The notes under the pieces were generated by a model. That model did no database searches. It was not told where the DNA came from and worked only from the letters and a program-made list of their open reading frames with translations. Both the position numbers and the translations under genes were made by a program. Of a stretch of 64,000 nucleotides of DNA, positions 35,623 to 49,100 are shown piece by piece. The number at the start of each line of letters is the position of its first letter. The first letter of the stretch is position 1. Source of the stretch: Galaxea fascicularis (taxonomy: Eukaryota > Cnidaria > Anthozoa > Scleractinia > Euphylliidae); contig OX419335.1 of the NCBI GenBank assembly GCA_948470475.1, forward strand, positions 27,856,191-27,920,190, in the 5' to 3' direction.

Positions 35623-37431
35623 GACAAATTGATGGTGGAGAGACTTCCACCACCAGTCAGCAACCAGAGGCTACAAAAAGCAGAACATACAAGCCCTTAG
35701 CAAGGCTAAAATAACTGGAAGGGGGGGGGGAGGTTCAGCAAATTACAACACCCCCCTTCATCGTAGACATTGGGGTAAGTTTTAAAGTGGCACAATGGCA
35801 ACGGCAAGGGTGATAACAAATCAAAACAATAGGTTTAATAATAAAAAAATCAACTGCTGCAACAATTTTTAGTACAACTGTTCTCCATAATAAACAAGTG
35901 ATGACAAAGTCTTATTTTTCTTTTTAATCGTGGAACTGGTCCTTATAATTTGACTGCAGGAGAATTCACTTACCATTTAGCGAGTTGGGAGAATCACTAC
36001 AATGTTTGAAAGAACACAAATTCACTTTATAGATAATGAGTTTTGCTACCCTCACGGTTGTGGTATCTTTTGGTAAAATTGTTTTTTAACTTCCAAACAT
36101 TCTGCCCCTCCCCCTGCTACAGGCTTGACATGCTTTAGTCAAAACTGTAGGGGGGTGTTTTGGCAACAATTTTGAAATGCCACTTCTGTGAATCAGAAAC
36201 TGGTGCCTTGACTGTCATGAGTTAGCTTTAATTTGCAAGCCCTGTGCTGTTTTAAGGCATACGGAATATTATTTCACCCTGTTGAAATATTGTAAGTGTA
36301 GGTCGACTCCCCTGAAAGCTTTATAATAGTTAAAAGTAGAATTGGCAAATTTTAAATTTTATTTAAAAATTGCACTTATTTCTATAAAGACAATTAGTTA
36401 CTCTTATCTTTCTTCTATTTGTTTTTTCTTCACAATAAAATAGGGACTTCTCTAAGGCATCAACAGTCCACCCTGTTTCATTGGCTATTAAGCAAGCCAA
36501 CACAAATTGTGATAATTATCAAGAAATCACTGAAGAAGCCTCAACCAGCAAAGTTTGACCTACTTGTTTTCAACTGTCATGCTTTGCCAGCTAGCTTACT
36601 AAGGTGTCTTGGAACATGTAATCTTGCATAGACAGCAATTTATTGTCATGTAAGGCTTTGTCTGTCAGCCCCAATTATGTGAAAAAGGATATGTGACCAC
36701 ACAGTAACTTTTAAATTTGTTCTCTCAGCTTGTTCAAAGCATGGAGGGTGTATTATGTTAAGATTCTGTCGTAGGCTGATTGATGTAGCAGTCAAATCTT
36801 GTTTGTGGGAGAGTCAGCAAAACAATAAGTCAGATTATTGTTAATTTTGCATTTCTGTGTTGTAACAACATGCTCTGTTGATCTGTGATTAATAATGATG
36901 CTGCCAGTTTTCTGTGACACTTCTTCATTAAATTTGTGTTTAAATTAGGTAATCTTATATGTTACATTTTCCATATCCCTTACTATCTCAACTTCCTGTC
37001 AGCCTTGCCATAGTAATTATTGTATTTAAATTGTAATTATAAATAATTTTGTTGGTGCTCATGTACCAGCTAAAATAATTTAGTTTCATTTGTTATTAGG
37101 TGTTTGGTGACTTTCCTGCTCAGGTGATGCAATTCACAGTCAAGATCTTGATGCTCTGCCCCCAATGAAAGTGCCATTTTTGGGGTTAAATTTATGGTTC
37201 CACGATCAATGTGCAATCAAAATACATTAATTTTTAACCTATCATCATTTTTTTTGCAAAATAAATTGAAACCTTTTTGGCTTCCCCAACTTATTTTACC
37301 CTTTTAAATGCTAGGCTCGCCAAATGGTAGTGACCAAATACCATTTTGATTACCATTCAAGTGCATTTATTTGCCTTATTTCTTCTTTTTTTCTTTATTA
37401 AACATTACGTCTACTGGTTCAATTCATTTTC

Positions 37432-37943
37432 TTACCAGTGGTGGATCCAGGGGAGGGGCCCAGGGTGGCCTGCTTCACCCCCACCCCAACCCCTACTACC
37501 GTTAGAAAATGGGATCATTGGGTTTCTGCTGTCAGTATTATTCAATATTATTCACCTGAATGTACAAAGATACATGAGTTCATGTAACAGCATCTTCAGC
37601 GTTCTCGTTATCTTCTGGTGCGGCCCGGAAAAATAATTTAACCAAAATTACAGCTCGCCGAAAAATACGCAAAAATAGAAAGCGCTAGATTCTGACGATC
37701 AGAACAACGGAGAGTCCGTGATGACGGGTTTACGGTGAAAACAGGCACCGAAAACTCGTGCAAACACGAGCCCATGTGAAAATTTGATCAGACGACGTTC
37801 AGGAATAATTTTGAAGAATTTTTCGACCCTCGACTAGTTGCCCTCGACCCTCGACCAAAAGGCAAACTCAGCACAATTAATGGGAGAAAGGGCTAAGAAA
37901 TCTGAGAGAACCCCCCTCCCCCTCCCCTCCCCCTAATCCAGTG
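37432..37943. repeat. G-rich repeat pair around GTGGATCCAGGGGAGGGG
   Basis: TGGATCCAGGGGAGGGG at 37441 is mirrored by CCCCTCCCCCTAATCCA ending about 37940. This suggests a MITE of about 510 bp with G/C-run ends. Boundaries are approximate. Confidence 0.5.
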
Positions 37944-38611
37944 ATGTGCACAATGAACCCTTTGCCATTGGATGCCATCCCACAACCACACTCTACCGGT
38001 ATCTACCACATCCCCCGAATTGCAACTAAAAGTCAACTGTCGATTGTTTATCGGTTACGAGTTCCCTTTTTAGATTGCACTTACGTCAAATATTGCCAAT
38101 CAATGTGCACGTTGACGTTCGATTGTTTGATAGAGTAAAGGGGCCAACATAATTTTCTCAGTGTTTTGGAAAAAACAAAGAGCACAGTTTCCTGTAGATC
38201 AAACCTTGAGTATCACAAGAACTGGTTTTCATTTGAACAAAAAATAAACACGGAAGGCCTTAAATAGGACAGAACTTAGGACTATTTTTGAAAAGAAAGT
38301 AGACAAAAAAATTATCAGGGGCACGTTTCTCAAAAGAGGACCGTATGACACAAACTCAACGTTTCAGGACTTAACAAATCGCCTAAAGCAACTATTTATG
38401 CAAACGATCAAGATGGAACGAAATGAACTGAGGCAGGCAGTTTACCATAATGTCCAATTTTGCCGCCTTTGGAGGTAACAAATTAAGGTCGATGTCAGAA
38501 AATAAGTACGTTCTGAAATTTTCATCTTGTAATAAGTTGTGAGGTGGTCTGTTTTCGAGTTATTTGAGACATGAAATCATTATCCTTCCTGGTGACCGAT
38601 ATTACGTTGGT

Positions 38612-38800
38612 GGCTTCATAGCTCAGTTGGTTAGAGCATGGCACTGGTATCGCGAGGTCACGGGTTCAAACCCCGTTGAAGTCCAGAATTTTTTCAGGCT
38701 TCTTTACACAATTGCATAAATTGCGTTCACGACTGCGAGGATCATTCCTCATTTGATTTCATTTCGGCAGTTCATATCTCATTTATTTCATATCCAATTT
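38612..38800 (+). mobile_element. tRNA-derived SINE, near full-length, plus orientation
   Basis: Head TGGCTTCATAGCTCAGTTGG, then TTAGAGC, B-box GGTTCAAACCCCGTTGAAG, a T run, CAGGCTTCTTTACACAATTG and a tail with ACTGCGAGGATCATTCCTC. It is the best-preserved promoter boxes of the four SINE loci. It does not fold as a complete tRNA. Confidence 0.88.
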
Positions 38801-39101
38801 CATATACAGCATTCACATTCAGATTCACATTCACCGCGCAGAGGGAAGGGCTTTAGCCGACCCACTTTTGTGCAGTGAAGAATAAAAAGAAATAAATAGA
38901 GTAGCAAAACAAGTGCAGGAAAACTGCAGGAGATTTCATTCTGATAAGAGTGAAGGATCGATAACAAATGTTGATCAGATCTTAACAGTAGAAACAGCAC
39001 TAAACGTTTGAAATTAAACATTTCCTCTGCTAGTTTTAAAAGCATTTCCCGTCATTTTAGAGGAATGACAATCCGAGAAACTTTTCCGGGAAACGATGTC
39101 T

Positions 39102-39385
39102 CCGGAAGTTCATGGACATCGCAAGGGGCTAACAGGTAACGTATCCGTTTTCATACCTTCAACCCTTTAAACCTTAGGAGTGATCAGCATCGAATTTCTC
39201 CTTATAATATTTATAAAACACAGTGGTCACGAGAATTAAGGACAGGATCAGACAAGATTAATTTGCTTGATATTTTAAACCTGCTTGTGCGACATCTTTT
39301 TTTTTTCAGCGTTTTGTTGTGGAACCGGCGTGAGGTTATTGCAACTGATCTTCACCTAGCTAGAGAGTTTTCCCTTGAGTATGCC
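39102..39385 (+). pseudogene. Exon-like repeat, copy B, halves in swapped order
   Basis: The segment at 39102-39138 (CCGGAAGTTCATGGACATCG, then donor GTAACG) matches the end of copy A. The segment at 39309-39370 (acceptor TTTTTCAG, then WNRREVIATDLHLAREFS) matches the start of copy A. The order is reversed relative to copy A, so two tandem units with an intervening loss are likely. Confidence 0.4.
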
Positions 39386-40876
39386 TTGTACTTTCTTGGT
39401 ATATGCCAAGTGGTTGTTATTCTTTTTTACAAGCGAACAAAAGAGGAACACATTTGCTACTTGAATCTTGTGTTATATTATGGTCAAGGTATAAAATAAT
39501 TACTGATGAGATTTGATCCATATAACTTGGACTTTTCAACAAAGATATTAATTTTTCCACCACCTCACAAAATGTCTTTGCTTTCTTTAATTTGATGGTT
39601 GAATGCTCGGGCAGTTTTGACTGGATTAATTATTTATGCAATATTATATATGAATGAAAATCAGTTAGCATTGGAAATTTATTGTAGCAACCCCAAAGTG
39701 ACTCGACTCTTTGTTCATGAAAATGCACTTGTACCAATTGGCCACACATACTATTGCGATATATCTGTTTATTTTATGACTTTTTGTGCGAAATTTATGG
39801 GTGAGCTCTTTTAATGTTTTCGCATAATTATGTGTAGACTTTGGTACACAGTAAGTCTGTAAGGTTTGTGGAGGTTTATCTTGAAAAGATACTTTAAATG
39901 CGGTGTTACGTTGACATGGCATTCTCGACTTTGCACACTTTTACTTGTTTTCTACCAGCTTCTACTGTGAGGGATTAATGTGATTGAAAACAGAAACGGT
40001 GTGTTTTTCTATCTTTACTAATTTTAAGTTTTTGTTCTGTGATGGGTATCCAGAATAATCTATCGCTTTTGTTAACTCTCAGGCACTCTGTTGCCATTGT
40101 TTTGCATAGCTTGTGTATCGGCGCATCCACTGCTGAACTGTAGCTTTCTTTGTTATGTAATAAGAACTTAAGAGACAGATGAAGTCTCTCTCTATAGTAC
40201 TGCGGCCTTAAGCTATTTAAACATCAAGAGTTTCTTTTTCGCAATGTTTAAATACAGCTTTTAATACTCTAGACAACTTCCTAAACGTTAATCATACCAC
40301 TACCGGTAAGATAAATCACCAACAAAGCACACGAATCAGTGAACCCAAAACGACTAAAATATGGATGAAACAACCGAGCAAACTAACGGCTAGAGAACCG
40401 ATGACTACAACAATGAAGGACCGAACAACCAAGCGATTAGGTGGTCGAACAAATGAAAGATCGACCGAAAAAGGCAATGCACCGACAGTGAATGACAGCC
40501 AAACAATTGTCCGCATCCCGTCCGCCATGTTTTTTTGTTTTTTCTCGAGGGAGGTCTACCGGGAATTTGTTTCCTGTTGCGTCCGCACTAGTTTCTAACA
40601 ATAGATTTTTTTGAAATTAAGATATCCCAAAGGCTATACTGGGAGATTCCCTCTCTGTCCCATTATGGCTCTTGTCTCGGTACACTGCAGTATACGAGGG
40701 GTACAAAAATGAAACCAAAGACACGACATCATCATCGAATAGTGTAGAGTTGCGACTGGTCTGTTGTGACAATTTCTTCAAACCTTTCTGACTGACGAAA
40801 TAACTTTCAATTATAAATAACGAATCACTCCATCAATTCTCAATTCCACAACTTAAAATTCTGCCAAGGTCAGTAA

Positions 40877-43679
40877 TCAAAGTTTTAACTGAGATACTTT
40901 AGCTGTGGGTTTCTCTTTCTTTTTTCTTGATTCCTTCTTTGCCCTCACTTGATCCTTGACCTCGTCTTGAAGACGAGAGAAGAAAGCCGAAGACGATTTC
41001 ACAGCTTTACCACTTCCCTCATCTTTCAACAAAGAGACATTTTTCGAAGTTTTGCTTTCCTTTTCCATTCTCTTTAGTGCTGCCTTTTTAGAATACTTGT
41101 TTCCAAGGCCAGGGTTAAGCTTCTCGACGAGTTTTCTCCTCTTTTGTTTTTCCACAGCTCGTTCGTGCTGTCTCCGTTTTTTAGCTCTTCGTTCTCGCTT
41201 TCTATCTGTGTCCGTTTGTTCTGTGGTTCCTTTCTGCTCTTTCTTCTTCTCATGAACTTCCTCTGGAGCCAACATCATAGCATCGCTTACAGAAACTGGG
41301 GCGACTTCTTCCACTGATATCACTGGGACATTGCTAACGACTTTGAGCTCGGGTTTGGGCTGCCAAAAAAAATAGCTTCATGTTACCATTTTTAATTTCA
41401 AAGAGCAGTTACAGTGAATCGGAGGTTTCGTCATTTCTTCCAAGGATATCGCTTACTACCCAAAATGCCATAACTAAAGGCTTTCAGCATACTACCCAAC
41501 AAATGTCTAAGAAAAGCGTCAGCAAATTCGCTGATACAATAGTACAGTTCAGGGTAGGTGAAATTAGGAGAGAGTAGCCTACCGGTTTTGGAGTGAAATG
41601 AAAGTTGGACAAAGCATCTAGTTTGACGAAAAGTTTTGCCATTAATCGTTTGATCTCTTCGTGCTCTTCGTTTTGCTTGTCTTCAGCTTCCACCTACAAA
41701 ATGGAGATAAAATATCGGTTCACTAAACTGGCGCTATAAGTCTCCAAACATTCAGTTGCGCCAGTTTATGTTTTCGGTTTCCAGCGAATATTTTGGAACA
41801 TGGTCTCGTTACCTTACACCGTCACCGGTAGGAATAGAAAATTATTTGGCCCTCCTATATTAAATGTACTCAATATTTTGTGCCAGAAGATATCTTAACA
41901 ACGTAACGGATCATTACAGATGTAAATGCAACTTAGCATCTGCGAAAGCAAAACCTTAAAAAAAATAATAAAAAAAATCAAGAGATACGAATCATGGCCA
42001 TCGCCGTCAACTGTTTCTGTTGCTACTGATGCTATCGGGAGGAATGGAGGTGTTTCCAACAGGCAGCTATAATCTGACTAACAAACTTATTCTGTCCTAC
42101 TAATGTTTTAAATAACAAATTTATTTATGAACAGAATAGTTGAGGAACGGAGGCGGCTCCCACATGCTATTAGAAATGCGCCGAGTGTCACAGTTTTTAA
42201 GTCCAGTGTTTCTAGATTTTCAAGCTAAGCTTTGATTATCATATACTGTATTTATAATGTAGTTTATGGTATCCTCTCTGATTGGTATTCCTGTGCTTTT
42301 TTAGGTTTTCAACATTGTACTTTCTACTGTTTCTAGTTTTTGTTTTAATTTGCTCTGTTTTATCTTGTACTTTGTTGAATAAAGTGAATAAATCATTCTT
42401 ATAAACACTTTTGTGATCAGTGTAGCGATACTGGACATGATTTCCTCTACCTGTGTTTGTTTGAGATACTCCTGTTCATAGATCTGACTAAGGCTTAATT
42501 TGCTTTTTTCTTGGTCAAGTGGCAGCTTTTTCTTGTATTCAAATGGTTCTGTAACTGGTTTCACTTTACGTTCTACATCATCCCATGCCTGTTGAGGTAA
42601 AATATGGTAATCAGTGAGAAGGTGAGTTGCTTTGAGTTGCTGCACTGGTCAGAATACTAGATTTCCATCAAGCAATGTGGCCTTAATTTGAATCCTGAAT
42701 GCTGCAATCTCCAATGACCCTTGTTCTGGGTCTTGGTTCACACTAAACCACATCACCAAAAAATTTCAATTCAAACTGGATCTGATGACTTAACTTTTTG
42801 AATAGATAACAAAGAAAAAAAATAACTTTCAATTTATTGAAACTCACCAGGAAATCACAACATTATTTTCCCTCATAATTCACACATAATTTTTTTAATA
42901 AAATGAATACAAAACATTATTGTACGTTTACACAACCTCTGTTTTCCCTCCTTTTGTTTCTGGGCTTTCTTTATTGATTTACAACAACCATAACATAGAA
43001 AATGGAAAATGAAAAACCAAAATGTAGGAGCCACAACAAAACATAACCATGCTATAAATAGAGAAACTGAGTGTTATGTTCCAGAAAATACCCGGGGGGA
43101 GGGGGGGGGGGTCAAAAGCAAAACTGTTAAAAGAAAAGTACTGGGCTAAATTGGAATTTCTGGAGGGGTGGGGTGGGGAGATGCAAACCAAAAACCCTTC
43201 CATGGGGGTATGGGTATTTTCTGAAGCTAAACCATATCAGCCAGTGAAATAGTACAATGTACCTCATCTTTGATCCTTTGTTTCACTATGTCCTCCAAGT
43301 TTTGAGTTGTTTCCTCTGTTATATCTGGAGCTGGAGCAAAGATCGTCAATCATTAACAAGTGGGGCTTGAGGAAAATGTTAAACTGGCAAGCTAAGGAAT
43401 AACAGCAGCTGTTATCATTTGATGGATATTTCCCCCCCTTTTCATTGGCTGAGAGCCCACCATGTGACCTGCAAATAACTGCCTACAAATAATGATCTGC
43501 TCATGCGTAATATCGTCTAAATGCGTTTTTGCTGCAAATAATATTCTGCTCATGCGCAATTGTAACCACGCTAGAATAAATTATTTAACTGAGAAGGAAA
43601 CCAATTGATTTCTGCCAGCAGCCCACGCTTACCGCTTCCCAAAAAAAAAGTATCAAAACAAACTTGGTGATCGAATGAT

Positions 43680-43713
<34 letters not shown>

Positions 43714-46087
43714 CGTGATTTGCCAGCCTCTCGCAGATCACGATATTTTGCTCAACCTCGTCCAATAATTGTTAATTATCGTTCTTCAGTGTCACTAAGT
43801 CAGAAATTCTTTTTGGTATCAAAATTGCCCAAAGCCATGCAATCAATGATCATAGTAGAGTGGTTTTCATTGTGTTTGCTACAGACAATGTCGCACTTTA
43901 CCTGCAGTGGTTGTGTGATCAAAAGCGACGTCTTCTTCTAGCAAACTGTTGATTGGACGTACTTTCCCACCTGCCTCACCTGACATTTGCCAGGTCTTTG
44001 GAGCTAAGTTTGCATTTTCCAGCTTCTCAATTCGCTGCTTTAGCTGAAAAAGAAAACATAAGGCAAGTTTTGATAAAAAGTTACCCTATCCATATGGCTC
44101 CATGTATGTGCATCATGATCAGAGCTGAGGATGACTGTGACTGATGAGCTGTTGTTAAATATGATAGTGTCACCATTTGAATTAATCCCTTTAATGTGCA
44201 TTGATCAAAGTGCTTTTTGATAGAGATGCTTATAATTCATGTCTAAAGGAAACAGAATGAAAAATATTTAATATAACATGTTACCCATGCTCTACTAATA
44301 AAGATGTGACCAATACAATGTAGTTGCTGTTAATACCCTCTGTTGTTTCTTTTCAAAACTGGAAACTGTTTTTTCTTCATCACTGTCCATTTCACTCTCC
44401 CTGGCATTACTAACAGGTTGACCATACTCTCCATCATCGTCTTCTGCAGTCGCCATTTCCTCATCACCTCCACTTTCATCATCTTCATCGTCATCTTCAT
44501 CTTCATCTTCAATTTCACTTTCTCCCTCCTTGTACCCAGTTTGTTCCCCCTCAGGAGGATCAAAGAAGTCAGCATACTTCATTTGTCCGGGGGATTTCCT
44601 TTTCCTTTTCTTTGTTACCTCACTTTTTCTATTCATGTGTGAAGAAATGTGTACAATGGGATTGAGTCAGTAAAATTGCTGCATTGGCTTCTGTTAGGGC
44701 TTTCTAGTCACACATATCACACCTTGGCCATTACCAAATGGTTTCATGATCATAAAAAACACAGAAAAAATGGAGACATCCCTTGGGGAAAAGCAATGTT
44801 GCAATGTCTTAACAACTTTCTCTTATGGTTTTTGCATGCATAAATTATAACCTTATATTCAAAAGGAATAACTATCCTTCTAAACTACTCCAGGCTCCTA
44901 ACCCTGAAAAATGACCCACAGGTTTTATTCCTTATTTAAGTTGAGCCTGTGACCTTTGGATCACCATTGCTCTGATAAAACAGCAACAAGCTTAGAAAAC
45001 CGCAGCAATGGAGATGTGCTGGTGTTTTCAAAGAGTGTTAGCTGCGTAGCACCCACGTAAAGCATAGTACACTTTTCCTGGGCTGAAAGACAAGGCAATA
45101 GCGAGTTCACTTAAGCAATTGTTCACTTAAAGGTAGACTTTGCAGGTATTTCCACTAATGTAACCATGCAAAGGCAAGATAAGAAATTCACCTTCCAAGC
45201 AGGGTCTCTGTAGCACCAAGGGCTTTATTCCAGTCCTCTTCTTCCTCAGTGGCATCTACATTTTCGTTGTCAATGTCCACAAAATAATCAATAAGTTCAC
45301 CATCACTCTCACAACTGTCATCACCATCACCATCATCAATATCATTTTCCTTCTGACTCTTCTTTTTATACTCTCTTTCAAATCTCCTGTCCTCTTTGTC
45401 TAGAAATTGGATCATATCTGACAACTTAAAGAAAGTGTCATCTACTTGAGACTTTTTTGCTGAATGTTTTTGTTTCCTGTTGTCTTTACTAGCAAGGCTT
45501 CTTTTCCTTTTGTCAAGATGACCTTCATCACCGCCATCCTCATCAGCGTTGCTATCATCGCTGCCACCATCATCATTGCCATATGTTTTAATATCACTTT
45601 TTTCATCAAGACTTGATTCCTTATCGATACTGTCACTTTCTGATTCACTCCCAGGTGTGTGGTTTAACAGTTTGTTGGAGTTTTCTCTACCGTTAATTGT
45701 ACCATCACTGTTATCAGGGGTGTTATTTAAGCGATTTCCTTCCACTTCACTGCGCCTTGTTGCAAAAAGTGAAAGCTTTTTAACGTTCTGTGTCACACTC
45801 TTAACGTCCGTCTTTCCAAGATGTAATAAAGGAGTATTCTGCAGTTCGATCTCTTGCCATATTTGTTCGATATCAAAATCATCTACCAAGAGCTCTGATA
45901 GCGGACACGTGCTCACTAGAGAACGACTACCGTTTGGTTCATCCTTCTTGCAAAAATCAAATATTTCCTTGACAGCAGTAATATTATCTTTCTCAAGGGA
46001 ACGAGGAGGTTTAAGGTACGTTTCTGGATGATCGAAAGTGTTTTCGAATCGTGAAAGTAAGGACACGATGGAAGCTATATCCGCCAT
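40877..46087 (-). CDS. MPHOSPH10: U3 small nucleolar ribonucleoprotein MPP10
   Basis: Nucleolar scaffold of the small-subunit processome. It binds Imp3 and Imp4 and is needed for U3-dependent 18S rRNA processing. Seven exons (minus): 45192-46087, 44337-44628, 43902-44043, 43263-43330, 42451-42588, 41583-41693, 40877-41359. They total 2130 nt and encode 709 residues (human 681), and all phases close. Landmarks are [19 protein letters not shown] in the N-terminal domain and long acidic D/E tracts in the middle. [66 protein letters not shown] and [13 protein letters not shown] follow. The end has [47 protein letters not shown] and the terminal LKL. Start codon in AACATGGCGGA. Head-to-head with the unidentified gene, 78 bp apart. 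Confidence 0.97.
43080..43225. mobile_element. G-run MITE, third copy
   Basis: GTTCCAGAAAATACCC on the left mirrors GGGTATTTTCTGAAGC on the right, with internal G/C runs and GGAATTTCTGGAGGGG. Same family as 22024 and 22870. It lies in an MPHOSPH10 intron. Confidence 0.7.
43676..43785. repeat. Long imperfect hairpin, arms about 48 bp
   Basis: GATAAAACAATTATTGAACT plus CGCAAAATATCGTGAT pair with ATCACGATATTTTGC plus CAATAATTGTTAATTATC across a short loop (GCCAGCCTCTCGC). It is a fold-back element in an MPHOSPH10 intron. Confidence 0.75.
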
Positions 46088-46165
46088 GTTTGTCCTGGCT
46101 CCAGACTTCCGACGTTTTGGCAGTGAAAGACCTGGGAAAGACTGCTGTCATTTCTTCATTTCCAA
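46088..46165. promoter_or_regulatory. 78-bp divergent promoter, MPHOSPH10 and unidentified gene
   Basis: Both start codons lie at the edges of this interval, each in an ATGGCGGAT context, matching the YY1 consensus (AANATGGCGG). There is no TATA box. The transcripts must either start inside 78 bp or overlap the partner's first exon. Confidence 0.7.
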
Positions 46166-49100
46166 ATGGCGGATGCGGATTCCGACGGCCACGAATTAAC
46201 ATTTTCAGTGCAAAAGAATCCTACAAGAGAGGCTTTGAAGGGGAAGAGAAAAGGTACTTTTTAAATTGTAGCCTTTTTTGTTCCTGATGGAGTTATTCTG
46301 TGTGAGAGAAGACTATTTTATCTGCGTTTAATTCGCCCATCGGCGTGATCAATGCTATGGTAGATTCGCTGTAAAGAATATATAGTCGCACCCTTGTGAC
46401 TTGATTTTCAATTCAAAAGAGTGCCAAATTAATTGCTATGTTTGGCTAAGACACCTCCAGGCTCTAGAGATTAAAGGGTCGTTTCTCTTCCAGTTTCCGG
46501 CGTTACGTCGTTAGCTTGGATTAATGTTGTCTATTTTTCACAAGAATCAAAGCAACGTGTATTTCATGAACCCGTAGACCTGCATCCATATAATAATGCA
46601 AGAGCAAAATAGTTTAAATTCGTTTCTGATGTGAAGCTTGCGGTGATTCCTTTCATGACGTTTGATGAATTTTCAGTAGATTATTTAGACCAACTGAATT
46701 TAAGGGCAGAGAGGCAAACTGAAAACAAAGTGTAATTTTGTGTTACAGAGTTCAAGAGCTTAAAACTAATATCGCTAATACCGTTAACGATTTTCTCAGA
46801 AACCAGACGCTTCATTATGTTAAATTTCACTAAACGTGAATTCAACTTGAAGTTCGCTTTTTGTCAAGATCATAACTAACTGCATTTTCATTCACTATAT
46901 TTAAATCCTTGACCAACAGCATAACAATATAAATAGATTTATCTTTTTGTCAACTGTCTTGTGTACTTGTCTAGTGTAAGTAGCTTCATATTTACATAAA
47001 TTTTATCTTACTCATGAACCCAGAATCGGAAGGGATTAGCATGTAACTACCCTTTATAATAGCAATACATTGTCCAACGGACAGGTGATGAGAATAGACA
47101 AAGTTATCTTATCTTGATTTATGTAATAACCAAATCAGTGCGTGCTCTGATTGGTCAATCAGCTATGGTTTATTGTGGTTCATGGGTTCAAGCCCCATTG
47201 AAGTCCTGAATTTTTTTCAGGCTTCTTTATGCAATAATTGTAAGTTGTGCTCGCAGTTGTGATCGCAATTATTGCGATCACAACTGCGACGATCATTCCT
47301 CATCCGCAGTTCCCATAATAAAGAAATCATAATTATTATGATTTCTTTCATATGCATCATTCATTTGATTATGGTTTATTGTGCCCAGAAACTCATGAAA
47401 ATTGTGTGCATTTTCTGAATTATTATAACTATAAAAGCAATAGACCACAATTTTATATGGTTTAGAGGCATGATAAACCACTTGAGATGTTGGAAGAACA
47501 CCAGAAGAATTCATAAATCACTTGACTGCGGCTCTTGATTGACAAATTCTTCTTGTGTTCTTCCAACATCTCACATGATTTATCAGCCAATAAACCATAG
47601 AAATTTGTGGTCTTTTGCTTAAATAACCCCAAATTCTCTTAACTTCTGTACAACCAAATGTATAGTGACTAGAAGGGAGACCTAATAATCAGGCCTTGGG
47701 AATTAAAGGTTTAAATGGACTTTTTTCTTGTAATCATCAATCAAATTGATTTTTCAAGGATGGTGATCCCTGTTTCCTGGCAAGAGCTGCAAAGGGAGGA
47801 GTGGATGTATTGTAGCAGTTCTGGGTGAAAATTATCCCTGTACATATACATGTACAGTATACAGTTGTTTCAAGAAAGGTTGTCCTAAGAAAAGCCAAAA
47901 AGTGTATGCAAAAATCCCAACAGGTAGTCTGGGACATAATGTGGACCTGTCAAACAGGTTTTCTACTGTATAAAAAAAACCAATAATTAGTACAAATAAC
48001 CAACTTTACAATCTTGTATAATGTACAACAGCGCTGGACCCATTCTCCCCAGAACTCGATCGTGCAACAACATGGCGCCGATTTAGAGCTATTTTCGAGT
48101 TTTCGGCGGGCCATAAAAAATTGAGGATTCAACAAAATTTAAAATTTTTTTCGCAGAATTAGTTTAAACAGTAAGTGGATTCATTTTAGCGAAAAAAAAT
48201 TTTGGGGGTTAGGTGCACTTTAAAGACAGAATGTTGTGATTTAGTGTTATCATTGGCTATCTACATTGCAGAGCAAAACTTTTTAAATGGTGTCCAAAGC
48301 CAAGATTAGTCACTGCATGTTTTCACATTGTCTGACAGAAGGGGAGGGGGGTCTTGAGAAAAAGCAGTGAAATGAGAAGATGCATTGGTGTAATAAGCAT
48401 AGACTGAAGTATGCATAGTATATTTTCTGGTCTGCACCCAAGTTTGACAAGTGTCTGAAGGTCTTACAGGGCTCAACTTTCAGGAAAAAACCTTGGGGCC
48501 AGCTGGCCCCTAAGTTTTCAGATTTGGTCGCCAGCACAAGTATTTTAGTCGACCAAGCGTGAAAATTTAGTCGCCAGCGAAAAAAATCTAGTCGCATTGG
48601 CGACTAAATGCCTCCTATATTGAATTCTCTGTGAATATTATTACTATATATTTTCTAGTTAATCATGCACTAATAATATTATTAATGTATAAGTTTTACA
48701 TTCTTTTCTTTTACTTCACCATATAACTCATACACTTAGTCCAATTAAAACCGCTAATACCACTACTACTGTTATCATTCTAGCAATCTGTGTGCAGGCA
48801 TTGTGTTCTACATGTACAGTGTAAATGACACTGTTTTATAAAAAGAATTGTAGAGGTTCATTCAGTTGACATGCATGATTTTTTGGAGCATGAATAATTT
48901 TGCTGCCAGTTTATCCCCAGATTTAGTTCTGTCATGTTTAATTCTCCAGGACCTGGTTGTTCGAAAGCTGATTAATGCTAATCCAGGATTAAAAATTAAT
49001 CAAGGAGCTTATTTCTCTGTCCCCAAACGTTGTTCAATGCCGATATTCTGCAAAATTTTAGATAAGGGGAAGTCAATCCTGAAAAACAAAAAGCAGCGAA

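Larger units (their letters stand above)
28919..40876. other. 12 kb repeat-rich intergenic region
   Basis: Separates the 3' ends of SPAG8 and MPHOSPH10. Recognised content: inverted repeats at 29897-30148 and 30808-30874, an exon-like repeat (31481-31581, 39102-39385), a reverse-transcriptase fragment (32302-32784), a decamer array (33682-34503), a G-run repeat pair (37432-37943) and a SINE (38612). 36000-37400 and 39400-40870 show nothing I can support. An unrecognised host gene with small exons cannot be excluded. Confidence 0.6.

Noticed and set aside
38612..38690. tRNA gene with A- and B-box
   Set aside because: The tRNA-like head has no matching acceptor stem and is followed by a tail shared with three other loci, so it is a SINE.
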